Positions 10,223 through 23,112 of a stretch of 64,000 bases of DNA are shown here, piece after piece; position 1 is the first letter of the stretch; each line of letters opens with the position of its first letter. Position numbers and translations under genes: made by a program. The stretch spans positions 186,001 through 250,000 of the forward strand of contig NW_020194626.1 of the NCBI RefSeq assembly GCF_002865645.1. Direction: 5' to 3'. The DNA comes from Hyaloscypha bicolor E. Its lineage: Eukaryota > Ascomycota > Leotiomycetes > Helotiales > Hyaloscyphaceae. A model generated the notes under the pieces. The model was not told where the DNA came from. It was given only the letters and a program-made list of their open reading frames with translations, and did no database searches.

Positions 10223-12256
10223 TTTGGGCAAATGCAAAGCGACAGAGACTAGCAAAGCTAGATCAAGCACTGTCCTATATATGGTAGCTCACAGGGTCTG
10301 GTCGGTGTGGCTCATGACGACTGGTAACATTGCGTCTGCCACCCCGAACTCTCGGATATGGTGACGAGAAGTACGAGCGACTCGGAAGAAGAAGGTGCTT
10401 TTGATGACTGAAGTTTACCTATTGACCCTTTCCGATATCGTGTCACGTGGTGAGAGTCTTGGCATCAAAATGTTGTTCCTGCCCCAGCGTTCCAGAGACA
10501 ACCTCAAACATCTTCACGCCGCAACGGACAGAAACCCATGCCTGACTGGACGCAAGAAGTTCTACGACGGACAGTACTGTAGTAACTTTCCTGCTTTTCT
10601 GGCCATGACGACGACTTCTTGATCCGTGTCATCCGTGGAGGGATCATGCATCCCACTATCTTAGCCTTTGACCCTGGGGATGTGGAAATGAGCTTCATCA
10701 AAGCGCTCAACCCAATCATGATAGCCCCCAAAATCGCGAAGGCTGTGGATACTCTGCCACAGCTCGATAAGGTTAGCACAACGCGACTTTGGACTACTTG
10801 ACCAAGTTTCATATAGTACAGTACAGCCGATATCTACAGTACGTGGTAGCTCTTTGACCAACACATCGGAAATTGACGCCGTTGGGCGCCAAAAAGCTTC
10901 GTTCGGGTGTCAAGCTTCTGCCAGTCAGCCGCTTGCTCTCGAAAGGGGTTAGGGGACGCCACAAAGCTTGTTTTCGCGAGCTGAAGGTCGCGACGAGATT
11001 CCAAAACTAAGGATAACCGACTGCGACTCTGCGAGTCACCTCACATGGCTTCGTACTTGTACAGTATCAGCATGATCGCAGGGGCCGGCGCTGCTGAATC
11101 GTGCTTCTGGGTTCTGGACAGGCGCCGGGCTTTGCGATGAACTCCTTTCCTCCATCCAGTGATGACCAGATACGGGCACGGTGGGGCAAACTTGAAGGAT
11201 GCGATCCCAGGACTGCGCAAATTAGTCGAAGCACGCAGAGCTCAGACCGCCGAGGAATGTCTTCTGGTCTCCCTGGATTGCTCAAAGATATTGATCAGAA
11301 CACATTCTACTGTATGATATGGTGATTCCAGTGAGTGAGCTGCTGCCGCGTTTGGCCTACTGCTGAGGAACACTGTAGACGGTAGAAGTCAACACGAGGA
11401 GGATTCCAGCTGCCGTTTTGCAGCAAGCCGCAGATGTGTGTGGCCTGGAATCTGCAGTCTGCAGATCGTCCCTTGAGCTTGCAAGGAGGAAGACAGAAAT
11501 ATCCTTCAGCTCAGCAAGCGAGCCACTCATCGGCTGTTCTGCCCTGGAAGCCGTGCCACCTCGACGCAGAATCCCTCTTCAAGCTTAGTTGCGCCGTTGA
11601 CCCCCTCCCCCGAATGTCTCTCAAGTTTCCAACCCTGGCTGAGTGGAACTCCCCTTTTCTCGACCCCTGCAGGAGTGGCGCTCGGTGGCTCACTCGATCG
11701 TTTCTTTGAATCTCCTCTCGCCCTTCTCGTTCGTGGACACAGCCGCTGCACGCTCGCGGTGCCCGAGGCTGCCGACGCCCGACTTTCCAGCCCCTCCCCT
11801 TGTGGAGCGTGGGACAATGGAATAATTGGAAGTCGATAGCCATGCCAGCCATGCACATGGACACGGCAATCTCAAATTCAGGGATAGGGAGGGATACGCC
11901 ACTTCATCGCGTCGTTGCGTCCAACGCTGCTCTTGGCAAGTGCATGTCATCGAGGTCCATCCGTGCGGTCAACGGTCTGCCCGCTATACCTCTCTCATCG
12001 AAATCGACCATTTTAAGGTTTGTTCGCGGGGGTGTGCTAACAAGTCGCTGGCTAAGGCAGAGCTCGCGCTATTGTTATGTGCATCTGAAGGCTCTGTCGA
12101 TAGTCGACCGCTCCTTCCTCTTTACCCCAATGCAACGGCCTCTCCACGTCGGCAGTCGCTCATTTTTCAATATAACAATATCGGACTATGTCTGAATAAC
12201 ACTCGTTCTTACCTTTCTTTCCTTCTCGAAGGTCTTTCAACCAACCGACATTCGTT
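10223..12256. other. Long intergenic stretch; one unassigned minus-strand ORF
   Basis: A minus-strand frame at about 10661-10864 reads ETWSSSPKSRCANLIELW then QSIHSLRDFGGYHDWVERFD and looks protein-like, but I recognise no family and it has no convincing ATG or continuation; it may be a relic. A GTCACGTG box lies at 10442-10449. The GC-richer part 11040-12250 has only overlapping ORFs on both strands without consistent composition. Its last part probably holds the promoter and 5' UTR of the large WSC gene. Confidence 0.4.
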
Positions 12257-15200
12257 ATGCGGCTCTCGCTCTCCTTCGCCGTGTTGGCTCTTGCCCGCCA
12301 TGCATTTGGCGTCGCTTCGACGGACGAATACAGAGACGCGGACGTTGGACAATCAGGATACCTGTGAGCAGTCGACAGCTGGGGGAAGTGCGTTTTGGTC
12401 GTGCTAATTTTCCAAGGTCTAATCATAATATGGACCCTAATATCGTGAACTCCGCAAGTTTCGGATTGCAATGGAAGGTTCCTTTCAACACTAATGAACA
12501 GGTGAGCAAGATTCATAGGTTTCTGAGTGGATTGTACCGAGCTGTATGTACTCTCGAAGCGAGATAGAAGTTCTGCAGAAATCTGCTCCTCTCTCCGGTG
12601 ACACCACCGCTTGGAGGCACAGGGGAACACTGCAGCCGTGTTTCTACTTCTTGAGTCGTCCTTGTCAGCAAAAACCCGAAGATCGCGTCAATCCTCATCC
12701 TTGAATTGCCAGAGGCTATTCTCAATCGAGAGAATTCAGCTTCGACGAGAAGTCCAGCGGGATGCATATTGCGTCAAATTCCCGATCCGGTAACTAACAA
12801 ACAACCAGTTCTATGCCAAGCCTCTGACTTATACGCCCCTCGCCGGAGGCAACCAACTTCTTTTTCTCGCATCTAGCCAAAACTGGATACGAACCCTCGA
12901 TGCCAAGACTGGGGCTTTAATAAACTCTCGCCAAGTTCACACCCCTTTTTTACAATCAGATATTGGCTGCACGGGTATAGATACCCTTCGAAATGCTCAT
13001 TTAAGTATGAGGCTGACTGTTTTAGACATTCCGAATACCATTGGAATTACTGGTACGCCGACGATTGATCCTGCCACCGACATCGTTTACTTCTTTTCTA
13101 AAACTTACATCCCTAATTACCGTGTCGCTGGTAATACTGGAACATCTAACGGCGTCTACTACTTTCATGCTGTCAACATCAACACCTTGGCAGATGTATA
13201 TCCTCCGGTTCTTATTGACGGCTCCGTTGCCGACAATGACCCTGCGAAATACTTCGTTGGAGGAGTCATTCTTCAACGACCATCTCTTACTCAGGTTGGA
13301 ACTGTCGTTTATGGAGCCTTTGGAGGTCATTGCGATCTCTTCAATTACACTGGAGTAATCATAGGAGTTGACATCAACGCAGCGAAAATCGTCACCCAGT
13401 TCGCCATGGAGAGTGGACCTTTGGCCGAACAAACCAATGCTTTGCTGACGGACGGAGCCGGTGGTGAGGCAGGAATTTGGATGAGTGGCATGGGTATTGC
13501 TTCAGATGGCAACCGACTTTTTGTCGTTACTGGCAATGGTAATGTGAGTTTGTTGATTCGAGTACGAGTCCCACTGTTTTCTAATATCTGCAGGCTCATC
13601 AAAACCAAGGAACGCCGGCTTCCGGTTCCAGTCCCTTAGCAACACTTGGACAAGCAGCTTTGAACTTTGCAGTGGATGCTGCTAAAGGCGTCCTATCCCT
13701 AACAGATTACTTCCAGCCATTTGACTACCAGAACAGCGACGGGAATGACCAGGATTTTGGCTCAGGAGGCATTGTGCTTCTTGATCCAACGGTTTTCTCG
13801 GGTGGTGGTGTCTCAAAAATGGCGGTCACGGCAGGCAAGAATGGGAAAGTGTATATCCTCAATGTCAACAACCTTGGTGGATACAGATTAGGCACAGGCC
13901 AGACCGACAATGTGCTCCAAACGATCGTCACCGACGAATCTGTCTTTGGAGCCTGTGGTTCTTATCCTGGCGAAGGTGGATTTATCTACTTCACTCCTGT
14001 GGGATATGCAACATTCGCTTACCAGTTGAGCTTCAACTCGGCCGGTGTCCCTCAATTCACGCAAGTTGCAAAGACAAACGAAATCAGCGCTGGACGTGTT
14101 GGTGTGGGCATTCCGACCGTCACGACTCTGAATGGCGCGGCGGGAACAGCAATTCTCTGGATGACTGATCCTGACGCTGGAATTCGAGCATGGTTTGCAG
14201 TGCCACAGAATGGTGTCCTTGTGAACATCCCGTTGCCGCAGATAGGGGGAGCCAACAAATTTCAGCGACCTGCTTTTGGAGATGGACGTGTTTATACAAC
14301 CGATGCGAACGGGGTTTTGTACTGTCTTGGCTCTCCGGTCAATTTGCCCCTTAATTGCACCTCACCCGTCCAATTCGGCTCAGTCGGCCTCGGCTCGAAA
14401 GCCACCAAGACTGTCACTTGCACGGCAAACATTGCGATAACGAAAGTGGTCGGTCTCACAATCGGAAATGCTTATTTCCAAGCAAGTAACGCCAGCTTGC
14501 CCACTGGGTCATTGACAGCAGGTCAAACATTTTCGTTTCCGGTTACATGGGATCTAACCAATGTCTCGCCGGCCAACTCGGCCAACGCATCTTATGGAAA
14601 TGTTTCTCCCGGCGTCAAGAGCACTCCATTGACTCTGATTACTGTCAATGGAGTGGCTAACTATGCGACATCATTTCCAGTTAGTCTGACAGGGACAGAG
14701 GTCTCTGAATCTGCATATCTCGATGTCAGCCCAAACACAGTAGACTTTGGGAGTATCGTAGTCACCAGCACGAGTGGTACCCAGACAGAGTCTGCTTCGA
14801 TTAGTCTTGCAAACCGGGGTCAGACCGCGATGATGATCTTGGGATACGCATACACTACGGCCAACAAATCTGTCTTCACAAATTCAACAGTCAAAAATGG
14901 AGTATGGGATCTCGGTTATGGGTTTTCGACTTCCTCGTTGCCAGCTGTGGGAAGTACGATTCCTGCCAACACCGCTGTCTCTGTGGCTGCTATTTTCAAC
15001 CCAGTTGGTGGCATTGGTGACTACAGTTCTTTCTGGCAAGTGTGGACCGATGGCGGCACCGAGAACATCGTTCTCGAAGGAACAGCATCGACGGCACCCA
15101 TCGCAAATTTCTCCATCAGCAACGGCGAGGGAGGATGGTTGCCCCAATCAAATCTTCTGATGGACTTTGGTGATGTAGCACCAGGAAGTACTGCATCCCT

Positions 15201-17910
15201 TCAAATTCGAATCTGCAATCAAGGTGGCTCGGCCCTTGAGATCGACAAGTCCAAGCCTCCGAATGGTGTCTTCCGCATCAGTGATCCAACTGAACTGGAA
15301 GAGACACTGCAGATCGTCCCGGGAGCCTGCGCCTATGGCACTGTTGAGATGAACGCCCCGACAGAAGAGTACAATATCCCGAACCTCGTTGTCAACAACA
15401 CCTGGACGTTGAACACAAATGATCTCAATTTTGGGGTGCATATCGTCGAAATTACGGCCACAATCGTTGATAGAAAAGTCGGGCCGACTAATAGCACTGG
15501 ACAACCAGTTTACAACTATTTGGGCTGCTTTGCTGAGAGTACCAGTGGTCCTCGCTTGTTCCCAAATGAGCCTGTCTCTGCCGGCACGAGCAACGACAAT
15601 GCAGTCTGTCAGACTGGTTGTTACAGCTCTGCCAAGTATGCTTTCGCTGGCACTGAGGTATGTCTCTACATTTCCGTCTCGTAATTATCCCTGGTGTTGA
15701 TGCTGATTGATTATGTCTAGTACGGTGACGAGTGTTGGTGTGGAAATATTCCTCCACCCTTGGCAAACCAGGATCTCACAGACACGAGATGCAATACAGC
15801 TTGTCCCGGCGATGCATCTGACAGCTGCGGACAATCTGGATGGATATCAGTGTACTACGACCCAACCAAATATACTGCAGGAGCCGACCCAGCTCTATAC
15901 GGACCGCAGACCCCACAGACAGTTGGCAATTACGTCTTGCAGGGTTGCTATAGTGAGGCTACCACAGGTCGTGCTTTAAGTGGACAGGCTCCTACCGCTC
16001 CCACAGCTGGGTTTACTCTCGAGCTTTGTGAAGCGGCATGCCAGGGCTATACTTATTGGGGGATGGAATATTCTAATCAATGTTATTGTGGGAACTCTCT
16101 GGGGACTGGAAGCATGAACCAGTCAAGTTTGGTTCCAAGTGTCAGTGGTTGCAACATGCTTTGTAGGTCTATTCCTATGGTGAAACATTTCAGCCCTTAT
16201 GCGGCAATGGCTAACACTGGGATCAGGTACCGGCAATCAAAACGAGTACTGTGGAGGGGCAAACAGGCTCAATCTTTACATGCTTAACACTTCTGCCATC
16301 ATACCTACAAGCACAAGTTCGACAACGAAGTCAGTCACGTCAACTTCCCTCAGCACGGGAGGCGCTACTTCGGTCTCACTTTCAATAACGTCTTCGACAA
16401 TATCCACTTCGGCAAACCCGTCTCCAACGGGGCCGCAAACCGTCACAAGCTTGGCGGGATGGAACTATCTGGGCTGCTACACCGAAGCCACGAACACTCG
16501 TGCCTTGAGCGGTCTTCTCCTGCCAATCAGCGCAGCCAACACCAACGTAGAGAACTGTGCAGCTGCCTGCTCGAAATATACTTACTTTGGTGTCGAGTAT
16601 GGCCAAGAATGTTACTGCGGAAACACCCTCAACGCTGGAGCGGTCAACACGAATACTGTCACAAATCCTAATCCTTGTAATATTGTTTGTGTCAATAACA
16701 CTATGGAGTATTGTGGTGGCAGATCCGTTTTGAATTTATACCAAGTTGCCGCTGTTGTCTCGTCATCTAGCACAAGTTCGACAGCGTCGACCTCTGCGAG
16801 TATGTTATCCTATCCCTGACTCTAGATGGCGTACTAAGTTTGATAGCTATATCAACTTCATCGACCTTGTCGTCTTCGTCATCTGTTCTGAGTACGTCCT
16901 CAACAACCCGCACTACCTGTGAGTTCATGCATGATCTTTCCAGATGGTTTGAGAGCTGACACTATTCTAAGCTACAACAAGCTTTCCAACAGTCAGCACT
17001 TCTTCTGTCCCATCCGCGACAAGTGCATCAAACACAAAACCCACCGTCTCAAGTGCCTCCTCTACAAGCAGCACAGTTGGTAAATAGCATCGGTTCCAAA
17101 ACATTTACTTCGTATTGCTAAAACAATTTAGTGGCGACAAGCTCTTCGTCAGTCACATCTAGTGCTTCATCCGGCGCCACGACTTCTTCACTGACATCAA
17201 CTTCCACCGGCCCTCTACCATCCTGGACTGGCACCCCGAAAATCAACTCAACCATCGGCACCTGGGAATACCTCGGCTGTGCCACCGAAGTTGCCGGACG
17301 AACTCTCACAGGCTCTTCCTACTCGGACGGCGCAGCAATGACCATCGAATCCTGCCAAGCCTTCTGCACAACAAACAACTACGCCCTCGCCGGCCTCGAG
17401 TACGCCTCCCAATGCTACTGCTCGAACAGCATGGCCTCACCCTCTGCCCTCGGACAGGCCGGCTGCTCTATGGCATGCACAGGCAACTCAGCCGAGACCT
17501 GCGGCGGCTCAAGCCGAATTAGCATGTTCAACAACACCGCTTACGTCTACCCCAATTCTCCCAAGTCCGCAAACTCATACACCTACCTCGGCTGCTACGC
17601 CGAAGCTACGAACGGACGCTTACTGTCCGGCGTCTCATACTCGGATGGTGCGGCCATGACGGTGGAGTCCTGCACTGCGTTCTGTAAAGCGAATGTCCCA
17701 AGTGGTGGGTACGCCGGCGTGGAGTACGCTTCTCAATGCTTTTGCGGAGCGGCGTTGAGCCAAACGCCTGTTGCGTCGACTTCCTGCAATATGCTTTGTA
17801 CGGGCAATAATAAGGAGTTCTGTGGTGGAAGTGGAACGTTGAACGTTTATCAGTATTCAGCGACGGCGGGGAAGAAGATCAGGGATTTGAGGGGGAGGGG
17901 GGTATTCTGA
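12257..17910 (+). CDS. Secreted PQQ-propeller protein with five WSC domains
   Basis: Ten exons: 12257-12363, 12417-12501, 12809-12974, 13026-13543, 13594-15657, 15721-16162, 16227-16799, 16847-16918, 16972-17079 and 17132-17910. They give 1637 residues with all phases consistent. A signal peptide (MRLSLSFAVLALARHAFG) is followed by a PQQ-type beta-propeller to about residue 535 (GLQWKVPF, TLDAKTGALINSRQV, MAVTAGKNGKVYILN). An Ig-like/choice-of-anchor-type region to about 900 has repeated VDFGSIVV and MDFGDVAPGS motifs. Five WSC domains begin near 930, 1050, 1205, 1423 and 1528, each with a YLGC or QGC start, a CYCGN-type middle and a CGG end. Ser/Thr-rich linkers between domains 3 and 4 suggest heavy O-glycosylation. 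There is no GPI or membrane tail, so secretion or wall binding through WSC carbohydrate contacts is inferred. Intron 2 (307 bp) is unusually long. Confidence 0.9.
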
Positions 17911-19154
17911 TAGAGGATGAGGGACGGAGCCGCGGACGACGTCTATGAGGTTAGATGGTTGGATAGAGGAGTTTGGATTGGATTGGGATAGATTTATATT
18001 TTATTTAGATACCCAATTTGGTTTCTTTCAAGCGTTTCCTTTATGGGTAGCCTCTATTTATATCCAATTCTGATTTTATTGTTTTATCCGAAGATAGAGG
18101 CATTCTAGGTAAGGTCCATACCCCATCGAACTTTGATTCTTTGAGGAGCACTGCCTCACTCCTTGGGTCCTCTCATTCTAATGCCCCAGTCCACCCGATG
18201 ATACATCATTCCTCTAAAAACTCCTCAGCATCACCCGTCTATTGCCAATCGTTTGTCCTCCTTTCACACAAATCGTATACACAGGACTATCACCCGCTCC
18301 ATTCATTCCGGGAAGAAACTTGGTAATCTGATTGGCGAGTGATATGGCAAGAATGAGGCCCCACTCCGTATTCGGCTTCAAAGGGGGGTTTAGTGTTCCA
18401 ATCTTTCAGGTAAGATGGCATTACGACTTTCACGTTCTGGTTTCGGGGGAAAGAAAATCTTCGAATCATGATCCCGAATGGTTACATTCATTGGGGATAT
18501 TCAGAATTGAACACCTATAAATACCACTCCTCTTCTGTAAGCCCAGTAGTCTCAACATAGCGTTGGATGACAGGCTCTAAGGACAAATTTGCTTTAGAGA
18601 AGGTTGTTAAGGCCATTGAGGTCGAGGTCGAATGTATAGAATTAGCCTGCAGATTCAAAGTAGAGATAATTGCAAACGCAGGTTGTGACTCTAAAGTTAA
18701 GGACGTCCAGGCTCAAGTTGTATAGCCAAAATTAGAATGTACCAAGTCAGCTAGGACAATTATTAGAAATGGTATGAGTGAATTAAGCATCTTACATTGG
18801 ACGAAAACTGACCTTTTGAGAGGTGAAGACAATGACACCCGCTGATTGGTTCGGATCGCACGGGCCTCATTTTGAACAAAGGGGTCATCGATAAAGGAGA
18901 TGGTCATGTTTACTTACTCGAAATATCAGATACTAAACGTCCACACGACGCAGACATATTTTTATTGTTCCGAATGATGTGATACATTGGGTTTGGTACT
19001 CCAATTGGAGGAGCAGACCACGTGAGAAGCTCGGATATGCGTTGGCGCTAAAAAACCGCGCTTCGAGTAAGGAAAGAACAACCCGCGCTCAAGAGCCTTC
19101 TGCCGCCTTCCTCCTCACCTCCATTCTCCCAACAACCCGCAGTGCACTTGCACC
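17911..19154. other. Intergenic stretch with only a doubtful 52-codon ORF
   Basis: An ATG at 18567 opens a 52-codon frame ending at 18725 (MTGSKDKFALEKVVKAIEV), with no recognised family; chance cannot be excluded. A CACGTGA box at 19019-19025 lies about 130 bp upstream of the next start codon. The rest is AT-rich without visible genes. Confidence 0.4.
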
Positions 19155-22027
19155 ATGAAGCGCCTTGACAAGTAAGCCTCATTGTCCCAATGATTATGTG
19201 TACACTGACCTCTACCAGCTGGGAGAAGGCAAATGCCAGAGGTAGAAGACACTACCATTTCGCTATTGACAACTGCTAACAGAGTATAGCAACCTGGGAT
19301 ACGGCATCAACCACCTCGCACGCACCTAGTGTCGCTGAGCTCGGTGCTCCAGATGACGACAATGAATCTCTTCTCCTGGATCTCAACGATGTCCCTACTC
19401 TGCCGCAACCTACTGCCACCCGTCAACCGAACGCTCAACGTCCTGCAATAGGTCACCAGCAGAACGCTAGAGGAGGACCTCCTCGACGCGGACGCGCTCA
19501 ATCACAGCCGCCTCAAGCGCCAGCTCAATACATCGCGGCTCAATACAATGGCCAGCCTCAAAAAGCTATGGCCAACAACAGAGGCCGAGGCGCAAGTTAC
19601 GTGAATCAGGTCAACGCTGCCAGGCATGTTCAGAACACTGGTCGTGGTGGACACCGTTCTACCTCCAATCGAACAACTCCATATCACCCAAGAGGTCAAC
19701 ATTATGGCCAGAGCCAAGCATCGATGGGGAACCGCCATAGATCGCAATCGACATCAACGGCCTTGCGTGAAGGTCCTTCTCCTGGCTATCAACAGAATAC
19801 CAATCGCGACCGTAGTGGTACTGTAAGCCATAGTATTGATGAGAATACTCCAGGCTCCATGGAACGTCCGACTCCAGGCAATCCAAACTTTGGTACGTCC
19901 ATTCCAGTGATTCTGTTCTTGACGTGCGTTAATTTGGCTCTTCGGGGAACAGGCCGACGAGGACAACACAACGAGAATCTTGGTAAAGTCAATGCTTTCG
20001 GAGAGTGGTCGCCAAAGAAGTTACACTGGCCAAAGCCAGATGGTTTAACCACAACGCGGCGAGCAATTGACCGGAATGTGAAGAATCAAATGAAGAACGA
20101 GAGAGAGAGGTTTCTCCAGGACCCGATTGAGGAAGACCGAATCTTGGCATATGTATAAACTTGTACTTCCTTTGACTCGAGGAAGAAATTGCTAATGTTT
20201 GATTACAGGGCTTCTACATTTGGCCACAAGAGGACGGCCCTGTTGTCGACGTACTTGGTACCGATCTAGCTCCTCTCCGTCATCTCAGAATGAGCCAAAA
20301 GGTATACATTCAGTGCCTCCAAGAGGATGGTTTGGCAGAAATTCTGAAAATCAGTTCCGAATCCGCCCACTCCGACACCCACATCGCAGAAGCTATCAGA
20401 GGCATCAGACTGGTTGTAGCAGACGCTAGGGCCAGAGCTGTTTTGGCAACACCGAAGTACTTCGTAATTCCTCCTGCGGCCAGTGCAACGCGAGAATTCA
20501 TCGGTCCCAAGCAAGTAATCACAGAGGCTGCTGTTGTTGACGATGTAGAAACCACGAAGAACGTGATGTGCATAGGTACCCTGCTGGTTGGCCAGGATCT
20601 CCCTGAGATAGAACAACAGAAGCGGAGCAAGACAGGTGCCAGTCGGAACAGCGATCATATTCGGGACTTCAAAGACCGTCTGTCTAGCAGCTTGATGGAA
20701 TTGGCGCCTTTGAAGACTGAGATGCGAATGCGTGTCCACTTCGGTCATGTTGTATTCAGGAAGTTTCCCCCGCAGTACACAGCGTTCCAACAATCTATCA
20801 CTGAGTTTACCGCTATGCTGGGACACCCTCACCTTAGAGTGGAAATCGACAGGATGTAAGAAGACATACCCCTCACACCTCTCCTCGGTAAATGGCACTG
20901 ACTCTGGATAAGGATTCCAGGTATTGTCGCTTTTAAGATGGCACATAAGATTGTCGGTTTGCCCGATAGATTCCGCCCAGCATCCGGCCGTGTACTCTCC
21001 TTGCGGGAGGTTCCGGCGAAGCACACTGAGGTCTTGTTCGTCACCACTCGACGTGGCGATGAATTTCGAATCGAAGCAGAAATTGACGCACGCTACGATG
21101 AGGGCACAGACTGGTCTGAGGAATTTCAAGTTGGCTCCTACAATGTCTTCCGTGATGACCGCAGAGACAAGCGGGTCGAATTGTCGACAATTGATCCTGA
21201 GAGGCAAGAGATAAACTCGTCACATAAGTGTGGTATACTGACCTCTTTGCTTCAGGCAAGTCGACTATACGCTTCAAGTTATCACAGACAACATGGTCGA
21301 GATCCCGGACAGCTCCAGAAAGGAGTTCGAGAAGTTGATTGAAGGCTCCATCTCGAAGCATCACCGTGTTGACTCTTTACCCATTCGATATCCCCAGGTT
21401 CATCCGGATCCGCGATATAACCCAGAGCTCCAAATTACAAAGCTCGTTATGCGCAGTGTCATTCAATATGCACTCCAGAACTCGGGCTTCGTCGTTGAGC
21501 TTAGCTTTTATCGTAGTTGGTACGGCCCAGATACTAAGCCAGAGCCGCAGATTGCAGCCAGCATCTCGATGTTTCATCCGCGATGGGACTTGGAGATGGA
21601 ATCGATGGAGAACAGCACGGCTGGACGCAATTGGAAGCGCGGATTAAGCAATTTCTTCGAAAATGGCTTTGACACCTTTTTCAATGAAGTTCAAGAGATC
21701 CAAGAACTCTTGTCTGTTACCGCCAACGAAGCGGAACAGGAGGCAGCCGCAAGACAAGCCGACATGGAAGCCCAAGCTGGATTAGAAGTCGAGAGAAAAG
21801 CCGCACAAGAAGCGGCCGCAGATCAGATTGCCGCGGACGCCGAAATTGCATTACAAATAGTCGCAAGAGACGCAGAAGCAGGTCAGATTGCCACGGATGC
21901 CGAAATTGCATTACAAATAGTTGCAAGAGAAGCAGACGCAGATCAGATTGCCACGGATGCCCAAATTGCATTACAGATGGTCGCAAGAGAAGCAGCCGAA
22001 GAAGAAGCAGCCAGAAGACACAGGTGA
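19155..22027 (+). CDS. Conserved hypothetical protein with RG-rich N-terminus and Ala-rich repeats
   Basis: Seven exons: 19155-19171, 19219-19241, 19290-19892, 19953-20152, 20209-20855, 20913-21227 and 21256-22027, giving about 858 residues. Residues 14 to about 210 are low complexity, rich in Gln, Asn and RG/RGG-like motifs (RGGPPRRGRAQ, NNRGRGASY), suggesting RNA binding. The middle and C-terminal parts are folded-looking (FYIWPQEDGPVVDVLG, MRVHFGHVVFRKFPP, FVVELSFYRSWYG). The tail has three 20-residue repeats built on DQIAxDAEIALQIVAREA. No known domain is recognised. A GTGACT at 22022 with an acceptor at 22079-22080 could add a short exon ending in RQAEAVHA instead of the TGA at 22025-22027. 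Confidence 0.75.
21818..21997 (+). repeat. Three tandem 60-bp coding repeats
   Basis: Units 21818-21877, 21878-21937 and 21938-21997 are highly similar and each encodes a 20-residue Ala-rich helical segment (core EIALQIVAR). They are in frame inside the C-terminal tail of the hypothetical protein. Near identity at DNA level points to recent expansion or homogenisation. Confidence 0.9.
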
Positions 22028-22392
22028 CTGAAATGTGGCTTGAAAGCTGATAAGGAATCCACATTAGGGCTGAGAGATAGGGCTGAGAGACAGGCAGAGG
22101 CGGTTCATGCGTAATCATTACTCAATGATTGACGCCATGTCATTTCTTTCTATTCGCAGACTTCAGTTCCCCTTTTGGAGAGGGGTTATGAGTTTCCTGG
22201 CTCTCCCAGGTCAGCCAATCTCCGAGCATCATTGCCCCCTGAGATCTGTTGCTTCTGCAGTATCTCTCATACATGTCGAGTACTTCAAGATTTTCTTTCC
22301 GTCTGTCCGAAAAGCTTCCTCATCCATCCAACTTGCCATGCGGCATATGGGCTCGTTACTGTACTGAACAACCATTTCGTTCGAGATCCTTT
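22028..22392. other. Convergent 3' intergenic region
   Basis: Separates the plus-strand hypothetical gene from the 3' end of minus-strand prefoldin 5. It contains a short direct repeat (GGGCTGAGAGA twice, 22068-22090). The beginning may be a last exon of the upstream gene. Confidence 0.4.
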
Positions 22393-23112
22393 TCATGATG
22401 TAGAAGTAGAAGCAGAGGCCGCACTTGAAGCACTGAGGACCTTCTGCCGCAATACTGAAATAGACAAAACATTAGCAATGTTCCCTTTTCAACATGACGT
22501 GTGACTTGCCATCTTCCACCACCCTCAGATTATTCGATTTTCCTTGCACTATGGCTTCCAGATCCTTCAGGTTTGAACCCAGCTCCTCGACCTTCGCTTC
22601 ATAGAATTTCGTTGCATCTTTCGTGCTCTGTGTCCAAATCAGTATCGGGCTCTGGTGAGCTGGACGTTCCTAACCTTCTCAACATAAAAACCAGTCCCGA
22701 CATCCACTATTACGTTCTCGGGATCTGCTAATGTACCAGGAACATACAGCGACGTTGTGAGTGGTACTAGAATCGGCTTCCCTATACACCAGCATTGATT
22801 AGCTTCCCGCCATTGTACCAGCCTTCCTCCATTCATGTTGATTCTGCCTGAAGCGTTCGAAGTGGAGGTACCTTCAATCTTCGGCGTCACACCACCAGCA
22901 ATCGAGCGTAGGCATTCGCGGAACTTAGCTTGTGCAGCGCGCAGCTGGGTGAAGGAGTTTGTGAGGTGCTCGAGCTCGTCGTCGAGTTGTTTCTTGACTT
23001 GCGAGAGTTGGGCTGTCGTTAGGGTTGCGAGGTCGACTGAGGGAGATGTTAGCTAGGTTTTTATGAGTTTAGCTGGGAGGCACTTGCTTGTTTGTCCTTT
23101 TGGAGAGGCCAT
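22393..23112 (-). CDS. GIM5: Prefoldin subunit 5
   Basis: Five exons on the minus strand: 23112-23088, 23036-22872, 22781-22675, 22627-22510 and 22454-22393, giving 158 residues, the usual size. The sequence has the two helices and beta-hairpin of an alpha-type prefoldin: TTAQLSQVKKQLDDELEHL, then KPILVPLTTSLYVPGTL, VIVDVGTGFYVEK and FYEAKVEELGSNLKDLE, ending VVEDVLRQKVL. The protein is part of the hexameric cytosolic chaperone that passes actin and tubulin to CCT. Introns 1 and 4 use GC donors (ACAA|GCAAGT and GATG|GCAAGT); no GT alternative keeps the frame. It is divergent from ORC1, with 554 bp between the start codons. Confidence 0.93.

Noticed and set aside
11511..11864. Overlapping ORFs on both strands upstream of the WSC gene
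   Set aside because: Several frames are open because of base composition. None has a start context, splice partners or recognisable motifs.
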